Assembly: GCF_004208415.1 (NCBI RefSeq)
Contig: NZ_CP035758.1
Location: forward strand, 1,426,001-1,490,000
Origin: Ktedonosporobacter rubrisoli
GTDB taxonomy: Bacteria; Chloroflexota; Ktedonobacteria; Ktedonobacterales; Ktedonobacteraceae
Direction of reading: 5' to 3'
DNA: 64,000 bases
The notes below the pieces were generated by a model. The model searched no databases, was not told the origin of the DNA, and saw only the letters and a list, made by a program, of their open reading frames with translations. The position numbers were made by a program, and so were the translations under genes. Shown here piece after piece: positions 54,731-64,000 of this stretch. Numbering within the stretch: the first letter of the stretch is position 1; the number at the start of each line of letters is the position of its first letter.

Positions 54731-55603
54731 CTAATCCTCAAATGCCGCCTTAAATGGTTTGATGATCTCTTCATCAAGGCGATGCACGATGCCTTCTGGA
54801 TAGGGTGCGCGTAAGCTCAGAATGAGGTGCGTTGCGCCGGCCTGAATGTATGCCTGGAGCATGCTACGCGTTTCTTCAAGATTCGCGGGATTGACCAGGC
54901 TCTGAATTGAGCGTTGGATTGTTTGGGGATCACGTCCAATGGCGGCGCAATGCTTGTCGAGAACGGCGCTCCTCTGCTGGAAAATCTCTGGGCCGCCGCC
55001 GACAAAGTTCCAGATGCTGGCGTATTGGGCCACAATGCGCAAGGTTAATTTCTCGCCGGAGCCACCAATCACAAAGGGTGGATAGGGCTTCTGCACGGGC
55101 TTTGGTTCGCAGTAGGCTTCTTTGATCTGGTAGTATTTGCCGGCAAAGTCTGGCGCGGTTTCGCTCCACATACGCTTAATGATTTCGCATGCCTCGCCAA
55201 GGCGGCGGATACGCTCACCTGTGGTGTAGAGAGGAATACCATAGGAGTTGTGTTCTCTCTCGTTCCAGCCTGCGCCAATACCGAAGTCCAGGCGACCACC
55301 AGAAATAATATCGACTGTGGCGGCCATATTGGCCAGCACCGCCGGGTGTCGATATGTGTTGCCTGTTACCATCAGGCCAATGCGCACGCGTTTGGTGAGT
55401 GCTGCATAAGCTGATAGTAGCGTCCAGCCTTCCAGGCAGGGACCGGTAAAATCATTGCCCAGGGGCATAAAGTGGTCGAAGAGCCAGGCGTGTTCGATGG
55501 ATGGAAGGCTGTCGGCCTCCTGCCAGACGCGAAGCATATCCTCATAGGTTGTATGCTGTGGTGCAGTTTTGATGCCAAAGCTTAATTTTTTGCCTTCTGT
55601 CAT
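54731..55603 (-). CDS. LLM-class F420-dependent oxidoreductase (TIGR03560-like)
   Basis: The 290-aa luciferase-like protein shares architecture with the 53146 product: SFGIKTAPQHTTYEDMLRVW, WLFDHFMPLGNDFTGPCLEG, RVRIGLMVTGNTYRHPAVLA, GRLDFGIGAGWNEREHNSYG, and the end HLILSLRAPYPEGIVHRL. AAAGG precedes the ATG. Probably an old local duplicate, now pointing the other way. Confidence 0.9.
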   Translation of the reverse strand: MTEGKKLSFGIKTAPQHTTYEDMLRVWQEADSLPSIEHAWLFDHFMPLGNDFTGPCLEGWTLLSAYAALTKRVRIGLMVTGNTYRHPAVLANMAATVDIISGGRLDFGIGAGWNEREHNSYGIPLYTTGERIRRLGEACEIIKRMWSETAPDFAGKYYQIKEAYCEPKPVQKPYPPFVIGGSGEKLTLRIVAQYASIWNFVGGGPEIFQQRSAVLDKHCAAIGRDPQTIQRSIQSLVNPANLEETRSMLQAYIQAGATHLILSLRAPYPEGIVHRLDEEIIKPFKAAFED

Positions 55604-56301
55604 GTGACTGCCTTTCGTTGCTAATCAGGCTCTGGCCCGGATCTGCTCAGGGAGGCATTGCTTGGGCCAGAACCATTGATGCTTTGTACCTGATCAGGTA
55701 CTATGTCTTTTTTGGCTCTGGAAGAAGTTCCAGTGAATTTGTGCCGGCTCTAAGATATTTCACCCTCAGTATATGAGAAAAGTATGCCTGAATAAAATGT
55801 CCAAAAAGACGATGTGCGCTAAGCTAAAAGCTAGTATAATAGTAATGTTCAGAAAGGCAAGTTCAGAAAGATGAGAAACGTGTCAGACGGGCACGGGAAA
55901 CATTACACGTCTCACTATTCTCTTATGAGACGCAAGAAAAAACTTCTCCATTCTTGCACCTTTTATGAGAAGCCAGCACGCTGAAATGGCCATGGCCAAA
56001 AACCGCTAGCTTATCTCTATTCTATCGCGTATTATTGCTTTAGCAACATAGAAATATCGTCACAAAATTCTCCCTTTTATATAAGAATTTTCATTACTAC
56101 TATATTGTCGCTGGCGATCTATGCCTCGGCGGTGCTGCTTTCCCCAGAGAGCTGAAAGAAGCGAAAGATCAAATCTTTGTGCCCACTTTAGTGCTTGCCG
56201 GCTAATAGCGTAGCGCTATGAGGCTGTTATTTCGGCCAGCTTTTTTGCTCTGCTTTCGATAGCGAGCAGGCGAGGTTGGGCAGAAAAGGAAGGAGTATAG
56301 C
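55604..56301. other. Long intergenic region, divergent genes
   Basis: About 700 bases, AT-rich, with a short duplicated GTTCAGAAAG (near 55848 and 55860). No gene recognised. Contains the promoters of the luciferase-like gene and of the exporter. Confidence 0.4.
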
Positions 56302-57735
56302 GTGTCGAATACGCGAAAAGCGCAAAATACTATAGGGACATTTATTGTCAACGCATATCCTGCTGTGCCAGGACAGGAAAAACCGGGCCGCAATCAGTTT
56401 ATACGCAATCTCTGCCTGGCAGCTATTTGCTTTGGCTTCTTTATGGTTATTCTTGATACGACTGTTGTGGATGTGGCTTTGCCTGGCCTGCAGAGGCAGT
56501 TTGGAGCTTCTATTGCTGAGCTTCAATGGGTTGTGGATGGTTATATGCTAGTATATGCCGGCCTATTGCTCACTGCGGGAGCGCTGGGCGATCGACTGGG
56601 CAATAAGCGGATCTTTCTAATTGGTCTTGTGCTCTTCACTTGTGCTTCTGCTCTCTGTGGTATCGCTCCCGATATGAGTTTATTGCAGTTTGCGCGCGTG
56701 GCGCAAGGATTAGGGGCAGCATTACAGGTACCCGCTTCACTAGCGCTGCTCAATCATACTTTTCCTGATGCACGTGAGCGAGACAGGGCTATTGGCATTT
56801 GGGGCGCTGTTGCTGGGATAGCTGCTGGTGCTGGTCCAGTCATAGGCGGTTTGTTGATCAACGTTCTGGGCTGGAGAAGTATTTTCTTCCTCAACGTTCC
56901 TCTGGGCCTTGCCGGTTTCTTGCTTACCTGGCGCTTTGTGCCTACTGTCCCTGGCTTGCCACAGCGTGGCTTTGATCCAGGTGCTCAGGTCGCCGGTATT
57001 ATCGCACTTGGCCTGCTTACGCTAGCTAGCATTCAGGGCAACGCATGGGGCTGGAACTCGTTGCCTATTCTAGGAGCTCTGGCCGGCTTTATAGTAGCAG
57101 CACTCCTTTTCCTACTTATCGAGCGCAGTTCTACAAATCCTATCCTTCCACTCCATTTCTTTGCCTCACCAACTTTCTCGGCGGCAACGACTATAGGATT
57201 ATTGCTCAATTTCGCTTTCTATGCCCAGTTGTTTCTTGTGAGCATCTTCTTTCAGCAGATCTGGGGTTATTCTGCTCTTATTACGGGCCTGGCTCTCTTG
57301 CCGGAGGGAGGCGTGATTGCAATTTCCTCTGCTCTTTCTGGAAAGGTGACAGCTCGTACCGGACCTCGTTTACCTATGGTCATTGGCCTTTGTATTGGTG
57401 GGTTCGGTTTTTGGCTAATGATGCTGATCAATTCAAATACCGCTTATCTGCTGCTCTGTCCTATGCTTATCGCTATAGGATTTGGGATCTCGTTCACGAT
57501 GCCCGCTATGACGACTGCTGTTGTTTCATCTGTGCCGCGTGAGCGTTCAGGCATAGCTTCTGCAGTATTGAACACAAGTCGACAAGTAGGGGAAGTGCTC
57601 GGCGTGGCCTTACTTGGTTCCCTTATTGATGTACATAGGGCTTTTATGACAGGTATGCATGTGGCTTTGGGGATCGCTGGCGGGGCTTTTTTGCTCGGGG
57701 CTGTCCTCTCGTTCTGCTTTGTGCAGCGGGCATAG
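56302..57735 (+). CDS. MFS drug exporter, DHA2 (14-helix)
   Basis: The 477-aa protein: ILDTTVVDVALPGLQRQFGA, TAGALGDRLGNKRIF (motif A), RVAQGLGAALQVPASLAL and AAGAGPVIGGLLI (motif C). GTG start with AAGGAGG-like sequence upstream. Third DHA2 exporter of the window; ends at a bidirectional hairpin. Confidence 0.9.
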   Translation: MSNTRKAQNTIGTFIVNAYPAVPGQEKPGRNQFIRNLCLAAICFGFFMVILDTTVVDVALPGLQRQFGASIAELQWVVDGYMLVYAGLLLTAGALGDRLGNKRIFLIGLVLFTCASALCGIAPDMSLLQFARVAQGLGAALQVPASLALLNHTFPDARERDRAIGIWGAVAGIAAGAGPVIGGLLINVLGWRSIFFLNVPLGLAGFLLTWRFVPTVPGLPQRGFDPGAQVAGIIALGLLTLASIQGNAWGWNSLPILGALAGFIVAALLFLLIERSSTNPILPLHFFASPTFSAATTIGLLLNFAFYAQLFLVSIFFQQIWGYSALITGLALLPEGGVIAISSALSGKVTARTGPRLPMVIGLCIGGFGFWLMMLINSNTAYLLLCPMLIAIGFGISFTMPAMTTAVVSSVPRERSGIASAVLNTSRQVGEVLGVALLGSLIDVHRAFMTGMHVALGIAGGAFLLGAVLSFCFVQRA

Positions 57736-57760
57736 AGATTGGCTATGCCGCGAATATTAC

Positions 57761-57793
57761 AATCCCTCTCTTCCACAAATGAAGAGAGGGATT
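57761..57793. terminator. Bidirectional terminator hairpin
   Basis: AATCCCTCTCTT at 57761-57772 pairs perfectly with AAGAGAGGGATT at 57782-57793, between the convergent exporter and binding-protein genes. Confidence 0.7.
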
Positions 57794-57831
57794 ATATTGT
57801 GCCTGAGGCACAAATGGGCTTTGTCGGAAAC

Positions 57832-59577
57832 CTACGAGACAGAGACGTTGGCGCAGGGCGTGGCCGTGGAGATATAGATGTTGCTCCAGTTATCGGGAGG
57901 CGTCATCCCCAGCGAATTGACGGCAAAACCCTGGACGCAGGGCTTGCGCAGGCCGTAGAGCGTCTCTTGATCAAGCGGTAGCCAGGCCACATCATTGACC
58001 AGGGTTTGTTCGATCTTATTGTAGGCTGCGTAGCGTGCCGTAGAATCGCGCATAAGATCGGCCTGGGTCATTTGTTGCTGTAGGGCCTGTTGTGCTGCTG
58101 CATCCGGTCCATTGTTCTGGCCAAAGCCTGAGGCGTTTTGTGCGGTATCCTTGCCAAACATGAGCGTAATCCAGTCCTGGGGGTCCGGATAATCGGCGGC
58201 CCAGAAGCTCTGATAGCTCTGGTAAGGATTTGCGCTGACGCCACTATTGATGTTGGTGCCAAAGATATTTGAATTGACATCATTCAGCTTGACGTTGACC
58301 CCAAGTACCTGCTGCCACATCTGTTGCACGGCGGCCATCTCGTCGCGTAGGGCTTGTACACCGCCGCTGAGATAAGCTACAGAGATGGATGGTAACTGGC
58401 TAACGCTGCTGTAGCCTTCCTCGTGTAAGCCTTGCTGTAACAGAGCTTTGGCCTTCTCAGCATTGCCGGCCAGGCTGGTAGTTCCGTCCGGGCCGGTCAA
58501 TCCGGCGTCAAAGCCTGGCATGCCTTGCGGGACAATATGGTTGGTGGCCAGGTAGGACCCCTTCCAGATCTGTTTCGCGATAAGCTCTTTATTGATGGCC
58601 AGGGCGAAGGCTTGACGAATATGCATATTATCAAAAGGCTTCTTGGTATAGTTGAGCCCTAGATAATCGATCTTCAGATAAGGTACCTGGAAGAAGTCGG
58701 GGCGCGTTTTATCTCCCTCGTAGTTGGCTAGCGGGATAACGGCATCATCAAGCCGATTGATAAGATAATCCTTCTCGGTTGTGTCGGCGTTCTTATAGAA
58801 AGGATAGATCAGCTCTTTTAACTGCGGTTTGGGGCCGTAGTAATTGTCATTGGGAATGAGATCGAGCTCTTTGTCATGCGTATATTGCTTGACTTTAAAG
58901 GGGCCTGCACCGCCGCCTTCGGCCAGGTGATCGGTCCATTGGGTTCCATACTTCTCTACGACGCTTTTCTCGACAGTAAACGCGCAGGGATAGGTCATGG
59001 TATCCAGGAAGAAGGCAATAGGCTTGCTTAGCACGATTTTGAGTGTGTTGTCGTCGGGAGTGAGCAGGCTATCGCCGATGATGGTCTTTAATTTGCCCCC
59101 ATTTAGCTTATCGCTATCCTTGATGTAGCCCATGTAGTACAGGCCGGTGGTAGATTTTGTGGCCGGCTGCAAGGCCCGGTCAATGCTATAGGCGACATCG
59201 TGCGAGGTCAGAGGCGTGCCATCACTGAACTTGAGGTCGGGCTTGAGATGGAAGGTCCAGGTCAGGCCGTCAGCTGAGGTTTCCCACGATTGGGCAAGTT
59301 GAGCGTGGATGCGCGCTTGCTGGTCCAAAGAGACCAGGCCTGTGAACATTGTTTCGATTGCTGTCGCACCATTGACGTCGAAGACAATGGCCGGATCAAG
59401 GGTGTTAAAGTCCGAAGCTCCCGCTCCGGCTGAGACGACGCTGACAAGCACTTGCTTGTTGTCGGGCGCTTTGCTATGTTGACTCGTCTGCGTTGTGCTG
59501 GTACTGCCTCCACAAGCTGAGATCAACAGGACTGTCAGAAAGAAGATAGGCAGCAATGGTTTATACTGTGACTTCAT
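57832..59577 (-). CDS. Peptide/oligopeptide ABC transporter substrate-binding lipoprotein
   Basis: About 581 aa. The start MKSQYKPLLPIFFLTVLLIS is a lipoprotein signal with lipobox ISAC followed by GGS; the mature protein begins at that Cys and sits on the outer face of the membrane. The body is a family 5 extracellular solute-binding protein (LAQSWETSADGLTWTFHLKP, FSDGTPLTSHDVAYSIDRAL, IRQAFALAINKELIAKQIW). No permease or ATPase genes are next to it. ATG 59577 is chosen because it begins the signal peptide; AAAGGAG lies 14 bases upstream, slightly far. Confidence 0.92.
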   Translation of the reverse strand: MKSQYKPLLPIFFLTVLLISACGGSTSTTQTSQHSKAPDNKQVLVSVVSAGAGASDFNTLDPAIVFDVNGATAIETMFTGLVSLDQQARIHAQLAQSWETSADGLTWTFHLKPDLKFSDGTPLTSHDVAYSIDRALQPATKSTTGLYYMGYIKDSDKLNGGKLKTIIGDSLLTPDDNTLKIVLSKPIAFFLDTMTYPCAFTVEKSVVEKYGTQWTDHLAEGGGAGPFKVKQYTHDKELDLIPNDNYYGPKPQLKELIYPFYKNADTTEKDYLINRLDDAVIPLANYEGDKTRPDFFQVPYLKIDYLGLNYTKKPFDNMHIRQAFALAINKELIAKQIWKGSYLATNHIVPQGMPGFDAGLTGPDGTTSLAGNAEKAKALLQQGLHEEGYSSVSQLPSISVAYLSGGVQALRDEMAAVQQMWQQVLGVNVKLNDVNSNIFGTNINSGVSANPYQSYQSFWAADYPDPQDWITLMFGKDTAQNASGFGQNNGPDAAAQQALQQQMTQADLMRDSTARYAAYNKIEQTLVNDVAWLPLDQETLYGLRKPCVQGFAVNSLGMTPPDNWSNIYISTATPCANVSVS

Positions 59578-60044
59578 AGAAATGCTTATTACTCCTTTCC
59601 TTTGCTGCACTGGAATGCCCTATAGAATAATCATATCCGCTAGTTTGCTATAATTACCTCCTTTTACTTATCAAAGGCCGATCATACATTTCTCTTTTTT
59701 TAATGACGAGCACGAAGTTTACTTATAATTGCGCTTAAGCGTTGAAATGAATTATAGTAAAATCGAAAAGTACTCGCTTTTATATGGCCAGTCGATGGAA
59801 GGATGATTGATAGTAGTATTACGTCTTAATCTGATCTTGTATCACACGCGATTTGTCCTGTTTTGCGATAACCCTGCTGGGTACGCATGCCAACAGGATT
59901 AGCGGTCCGCTAATCCTTACGAAAGTTTTTTTGGGGGCTTCTACCTGGAGTTTTGGGGACCACTTGTTTGTGCTTCCTGAGCAAGATATAATCGCCTCTA
60001 TAAAGATATCAAGAGAGCAGGCAAAGGAGGTTTGGCGATAAGCG
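59578..60044. other. Intergenic, divergent genes
   Basis: AT-rich promoter region for the binding lipoprotein and the large regulator. No gene recognised. Confidence 0.35.
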
Positions 60045-63000
60045 ATGCCACGAGCCGCAACATATGTGCTAACCTGGCTCCCGGAGCAAGTAAGATATGG
60101 GTTATTTGCGCAGAAAAGCCAGGAGCAGTTTGTCTTCTATGCAGATGATGCAGCCTGGCTTTCCTGGTTGGCGACGCATAGGGCATTTTCTTTCCAGGGA
60201 CAGCATGGGGAGCGGCTAAATCTGCTCAAGGAGGCGCGCACACCGGGCAAGGAGGGCTACTGGTATGCCTATCGGCGCCAGGGTGGTCGTAAGCTAAAAC
60301 GCTATGCTGGGCGCAGCGCTAATCTGACACCGGCTCATTTAGAAGATGTGGCCCGGGCCTTTGCCGGACACGATGAGCAGAACGCTGCAGCGTTGCCGGA
60401 AGCCGATCGGGAGGAGCTGGCCAATGCGCGACTACAGGAGGCAAGTGCTACGTCTCAGCCTCCATCCTTACTTGTGCCTAAGCTCCTCTTACCTCGTTTG
60501 CCCTCGGAGCTTGTCCCTCGTCAACATCTGCTTGCCCGCCTGAATGAAGGCCTGGGTCGCAAGCTTACAGTGATTACGGCTCCGGCCGGCTTTGGCAAGA
60601 CAACGCTGGTGCGTCAATGGATTGAGGCCTCGGCTAAGCTTGATCACTTTCCGCCTGTGGCCTGGGTCTCGCTTGATCCAGAGGATGACGATCCTCTACG
60701 CTTCTGGCACTACGTACTAACGGCCATGCAGACTTTACCGGGCGCCCCGGGCCGCGCTGCCCTGGCGCACCTTTCGGCCTTGAGGCCGCCCCTGGCCTTA
60801 TCTGCGCTTAAAGCTGTGCTCACCGTATTCTTGAACGAGCTTGCACCACTTAGCGGGCGGCGCCTGCTAGTTCTTGAAGATTACCATGTGATAATTGCTT
60901 CCCAGCTTCACGAAGCGCTGGCTTTTATGCTCGACCATCTTCCACCCTCGCTGTCTTTAGTACTGCTTAGCCGTAGCGATCCGCCCTTGCCTGTGGCGCG
61001 CTGGCGTGCTAGAGGCGAGCTACTAGAGATACAGGCAAGTGAGCTACGCTTTTCGCATGAGGAGACTGCAACGTTCTTGCAGCAGGCTTTACCTTTCGCG
61101 CCAGCTCCAGAGACGCTTGCGCGCCTTGAGGCCCATCTGGAAGGCTGGGTGGCCGGGCTACGCTTGCTCGCCTTAGCTTTACAGAATCGTAGCGATCCGC
61201 AGGAAATTGAGCAGGTTCTTGCCGCCTTTACTGGCGGCCATCGCTATTTGCATGATTACTTTGCTGGGGAGGTTCTCGGCTCACAGTCGGAAACGCTGCA
61301 GAGCTTTTTGCTGCAGACAAGTATTCTCAGTCGCATGTGTCCCTCGCTCTGTGATGCAGTGACCGGGAGAGATGATAGCGCGCAGATCCTGGAAGCTGCT
61401 GAGCGCGCGGGCCTCTTTCTGCAATCGCTTGACGGCGCCGGACCGTGGTATCGCTATCATCTGCTCTTTGCCGAGGCTTTGCGGACCCAGGCTCTCCGAC
61501 AACTTGGGGCGCAGGCCTTGCAGCTGGGTTTGAATAAGGCGAGCGCCTGGTATGAGGAGCATGAGATGGCTGTAGAAGCGGTTGAGATGGCTCTGCAGGC
61601 GCGTGAATGGTCGCGCGCCGCTCTCTTGATGGAGCGCTACCTTTGGACGCAAAAAACGATTGAACGCTACGATGTGACCACCCTGCGCTGGCTGGAGCAG
61701 TTGCCAGAACAAGTGCTGGAGAAACATCCTGAGCTGTGTTTAATCTATGTGATGGTGCTCATGTTCTCTCAGGATCGCAGCTCGCCGGAGACGATGAGCT
61801 CGCTTCAAAGGCCGTTAGCGATGGCCGAACACTACTTTGAGGAGACCGGCGACAATTTGCAGTTGGGAGCCGTGCAAAGTATATACTCCTTATTGACCTG
61901 GTGGCAGGGAAAGCTTCCTCAGTCTTTGGCGGCGGCCAGACGAGCTCTGACACTCTTGCCGGAACATGAAACCCTATGGCGTAATTCTGCTCTGATTATT
62001 ACAGGGGGCGGTGAGCTCTATGCTGGGCGGCTTGATAGAGCGCGTCAGATGGCCTCTGAGGCGTATTCCCTCTTTTTAACTACCGAGGCGAATACTTATG
62101 GTATGAATGCGGCAATCATGCTGCTCAATGAGGTCTGTTTTCAGCAAGGCGAGCTCCACCAGGCTGCACACTATCTGCGGCAGCTCCTTGATAGCGAAGA
62201 TCCTCCCGATCAGGGATATGCTTTGCTGGGGCTGGCACGGCTTTCCTATGAATGGAACGATCTTAAGGCGGCAGAGCAACAGGCGCGTCAGGTGCTGGCG
62301 CTTGCTCAACTTCATAGCGATGAGCTTGGCAGATGTCATGCCGAACTTTTTTTGCAGATTCCCGGCTCATTGGTGCTGGCTCGCGTCTTGTTTGGCCTGG
62401 GCGAGATCCTGCAGGCCCAACATCTGGTACACGAGATGCTGGTCCTGACGCAAGAGCGCGGGTGGTTGTATCTTCAGCGGGAAGCTCTTACTTCTCTGGC
62501 TCGCCTAAACCTGGCTGCTGGGGACTTGCCGGCGGCTCAGCGCCAGTTGGATACGTGCCGACAGCTTGGCAAGGAAATTCGTATCCAGCAGCGGGAACAA
62601 GAGGCCCTCATATCTGTGCGCCTGCTTATCGCGCGTGGAGAGTGCGCGGAGGCTCTGGATTTGCTTGCGTCCTGGCAGCTAAAGGCGCAAGAACAGCAAC
62701 GCAGAGGTAGCGAGCTGGAAATCCTTGTGCTTAAGGCGCGGGCCTATGCTGTTTGTGGCAATTTAGCGCAAGCTGTGGTGGAGCTCAAGGAAGCCGTGAT
62801 GATAGGTCAGCCGGAAGGTTATCAACGCGTCTTTCTTGATGAGGGCGTGGATCTGCTGCCTGCTTTGCGGGCGCTCCTGCTCAATCTGCCCAATGAGCAG
62901 CAAGTGAGCTATGTGCGGGATTTGCTCGCGGAATTTGCTAAGTCCCAGGAGGGGCGGCTTATCCCTTCGCCGGAAGCTTCCTCATTCCTGCTTGAGCCAC

Positions 63001-63185
63001 TGAGCTCGCAGGAACAGCGTGTGTTACGCTTGCTGGCGGCTGGACGCTCTAATCCAGAAATTGCCAAGGAGCTGGTTGTCTCTATCAATACCGTCAAGAC
63101 ACAGGTTCAGAGTATCTATCGCAAGCTTAACGTCAAGAACCGTTGGGAGGCGCGTGCTACGGCCCAACGCTTGCAGCTCCTCTAA
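60045..63185 (+). CDS. Large LuxR/MalT-like (LAL) transcriptional regulator
   Basis: A 1046-aa regulator. Residues 1-110 (YVLTWLPEQVRYGLFAQKSQ, EGYWYAYRRQGGRKLKRYAG) form an N-terminal extension that I associate with Ktedonobacteria. A STAND/AAA ATPase follows (Walker A APAGFGKTTLVRQW near 178, Walker B-like RRLLVLEDYH), then TPR-like helical repeats (about 500-900) and a C-terminal LuxR HTH (LSSQEQRVLRLLAAGRSNPE, VVSINTVKTQVQSIYRKLNV). MalT-like proteins form oligomers upon binding an inducer and ATP and activate nearby genes; the divergent binding lipoprotein is a candidate target. Confidence 0.93.
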   Translation: MPRAATYVLTWLPEQVRYGLFAQKSQEQFVFYADDAAWLSWLATHRAFSFQGQHGERLNLLKEARTPGKEGYWYAYRRQGGRKLKRYAGRSANLTPAHLEDVARAFAGHDEQNAAALPEADREELANARLQEASATSQPPSLLVPKLLLPRLPSELVPRQHLLARLNEGLGRKLTVITAPAGFGKTTLVRQWIEASAKLDHFPPVAWVSLDPEDDDPLRFWHYVLTAMQTLPGAPGRAALAHLSALRPPLALSALKAVLTVFLNELAPLSGRRLLVLEDYHVIIASQLHEALAFMLDHLPPSLSLVLLSRSDPPLPVARWRARGELLEIQASELRFSHEETATFLQQALPFAPAPETLARLEAHLEGWVAGLRLLALALQNRSDPQEIEQVLAAFTGGHRYLHDYFAGEVLGSQSETLQSFLLQTSILSRMCPSLCDAVTGRDDSAQILEAAERAGLFLQSLDGAGPWYRYHLLFAEALRTQALRQLGAQALQLGLNKASAWYEEHEMAVEAVEMALQAREWSRAALLMERYLWTQKTIERYDVTTLRWLEQLPEQVLEKHPELCLIYVMVLMFSQDRSSPETMSSLQRPLAMAEHYFEETGDNLQLGAVQSIYSLLTWWQGKLPQSLAAARRALTLLPEHETLWRNSALIITGGGELYAGRLDRARQMASEAYSLFLTTEANTYGMNAAIMLLNEVCFQQGELHQAAHYLRQLLDSEDPPDQGYALLGLARLSYEWNDLKAAEQQARQVLALAQLHSDELGRCHAELFLQIPGSLVLARVLFGLGEILQAQHLVHEMLVLTQERGWLYLQREALTSLARLNLAAGDLPAAQRQLDTCRQLGKEIRIQQREQEALISVRLLIARGECAEALDLLASWQLKAQEQQRRGSELEILVLKARAYAVCGNLAQAVVELKEAVMIGQPEGYQRVFLDEGVDLLPALRALLLNLPNEQQVSYVRDLLAEFAKSQEGRLIPSPEASSFLLEPLSSQEQRVLRLLAAGRSNPEIAKELVVSINTVKTQVQSIYRKLNVKNRWEARATAQRLQLL

Positions 63186-63389
63186 CCTCTTTTGTGCTCC
63201 TTCTTTTTGCGCCAGCCGCTTTCCTGTCTTTGCCTATGAACGCTGCTTCTCAGGCATGATTTCCTCTGACCAGGCTTTGCAGCTCTGTGAAATAGATGAA
63301 TAGTAGGCAAAGGCGTAACGGCCCACTCACGAGGAGATGAACGGGCTCATTTTGTGCTCCCTTCTGCTCTTCTCGCGTGAGCTGTGCAT

Positions 63390-64000
63390 TTAGAGGGAAG
63401 GCGGACCCTGACGAATGGTTTTGCGCACTTCTTCGGCATCGAATACCGAGAAGAAGCCACCCAGAGCCCAGGTTACGCCAGCCTCGGCATAGGCCTGCAG
63501 CTTGCTGCGCTTTTGCTCGTCGTTGGCTGCGGCAAAGACTTGAGCATGGATGGCGATATCAAAGGCTTTGTCCTGGCTGCGGCGCTCGTCGATCAGCTGC
63601 TTGAGCTCCTGAATGTCCGCAGGAGTCAGCTGCGCGTAGGAGCCATCTGGATTTACGGCGAAAGGATTGGCGCCTTCGTAGCGGGCTGCGCGGGCCAGGG
63701 GCTTTTTATATGGCCAGAGCCAGCCTATCCAGAGAGGAATGCCTGAAGCCTGGACAGGCGGAGGTAAGAAGGTGATTTCGTCGACCTGATAATGCTCTCC
63801 CTGGTAGCTGAAAGGCTTGCCGCTCCAGAGGCCTTGCAAGATATCAAGGCTTTCATCAAGCATGCGCGCGCGCTTCTTAAGATCCATCTCTTCTCCGAAG
63901 GCCTCAAAGGCCAGGTCGTGCTCGTCGCCGGAACCAACGCCAAGAATGAGGCGACCATTGGAGAGGTGATCGAGGGTCACGGCTTCGCGGGCCATTTTCC
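63390..64000 (-). CDS. LLM-class oxidoreductase, N-terminus outside window
   Basis: The C-terminal 200 residues of a luciferase-like oxidoreductase run off the right edge: MAREAVTLDHLSNGRLILGV, GSGDEHDLAFEAFGEE, FSYQGEHYQVDEITFLPPPV and GIPLWIGWLWPYKKPLARAA. The frame is open to the edge, so the visible Met is internal. Probably F420- or FMN-dependent. Confidence 0.88.
   Translation of the reverse strand, partial: KMAREAVTLDHLSNGRLILGVGSGDEHDLAFEAFGEEMDLKKRARMLDESLDILQGLWSGKPFSYQGEHYQVDEITFLPPPVQASGIPLWIGWLWPYKKPLARAARYEGANPFAVNPDGSYAQLTPADIQELKQLIDERRSQDKAFDIAIHAQVFAAANDEQKRSKLQAYAEAGVTWALGGFFSVFDAEEVRKTIRQGPPSL

Overview
The window looks like chromosome (or a large plasmid) of a filamentous, spore-forming Chloroflexota bacterium of the Ktedonobacteria type. 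This is inferred from gene content, not from a marker gene: a very long LuxR/MalT-like regulator with an unusual N-terminal extension, several F420-type luciferase-like oxidoreductases, a zinc-ribbon Ser/Thr kinase, three 14-helix drug exporters, class I lysyl-tRNA synthetase, long AT-rich intergenic tracts and many decayed genes. No rRNA, tRNA or canonical CRISPR array was seen.

Layout. 1-6.4 kb: a mobile-element graveyard with a twice-frameshifted DDE transposase, a Tn554-like accessory ORF and an inverted pair of remnants, interleaved with two phosphotransferases and a P-loop kinase. 6.7-26.2 kb: scattered metabolic genes (epoxide hydrolase, MFS exporter, luciferase-like oxidoreductase, alpha/beta hydrolases, DyP peroxidase, PLP decarboxylase, arylamine N-acetyltransferase). 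Several are broken: a serine beta-lactamase-like gene by a stop codon, an amidase by a frameshift, and a flavin reductase by an IS copy with a clean 5-bp target duplication. 26.2-36.2 kb: an AT-rich, repeat-laden island with about 25 copies of a GTAGATTC-like motif, an 829-aa winged-helix/coiled-coil protein, six 22-23-bp iteron-like repeats, a zinc-ribbon kinase, more than 1.5 kb crowded with CTAGAAA palindromes, and seven 33-bp tandem repeats. It resembles a replication or partition region.

36.3-45.1 kb is the most interesting part: a probable RiPP biosynthetic operon of the MNIO (DUF692) class. A 67-aa Cys-rich precursor is followed by an attenuator-like hairpin. Then come a glycosyltransferase fused in frame to an MNIO-partner/PqqD-like recognition protein, a small CxxCxxC protein, the MNIO enzyme, a SAM methyltransferase, a two-gene ABC exporter, an asparagine-synthetase-like amidotransferase and the C-terminal half of a cytochrome P450. 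Start/stop overlaps link the core genes. The combination of MNIO, glycosyltransferase, methyltransferase, amidotransferase and P450 is not one I recognise. Three lesions (fusion at a T run, one lost G in the amidotransferase PP-loop, truncated P450) raise the question whether it is still complete.

45.4-64 kb: a LysR/MFS divergent pair, an NTF2-like protein, a GNAT, class I LysRS, a MarR regulator with three copies of its probable operator, three luciferase-like oxidoreductases, a glyoxalase-like protein, another MFS exporter, a peptide-binding lipoprotein and the giant LuxR-type regulator.
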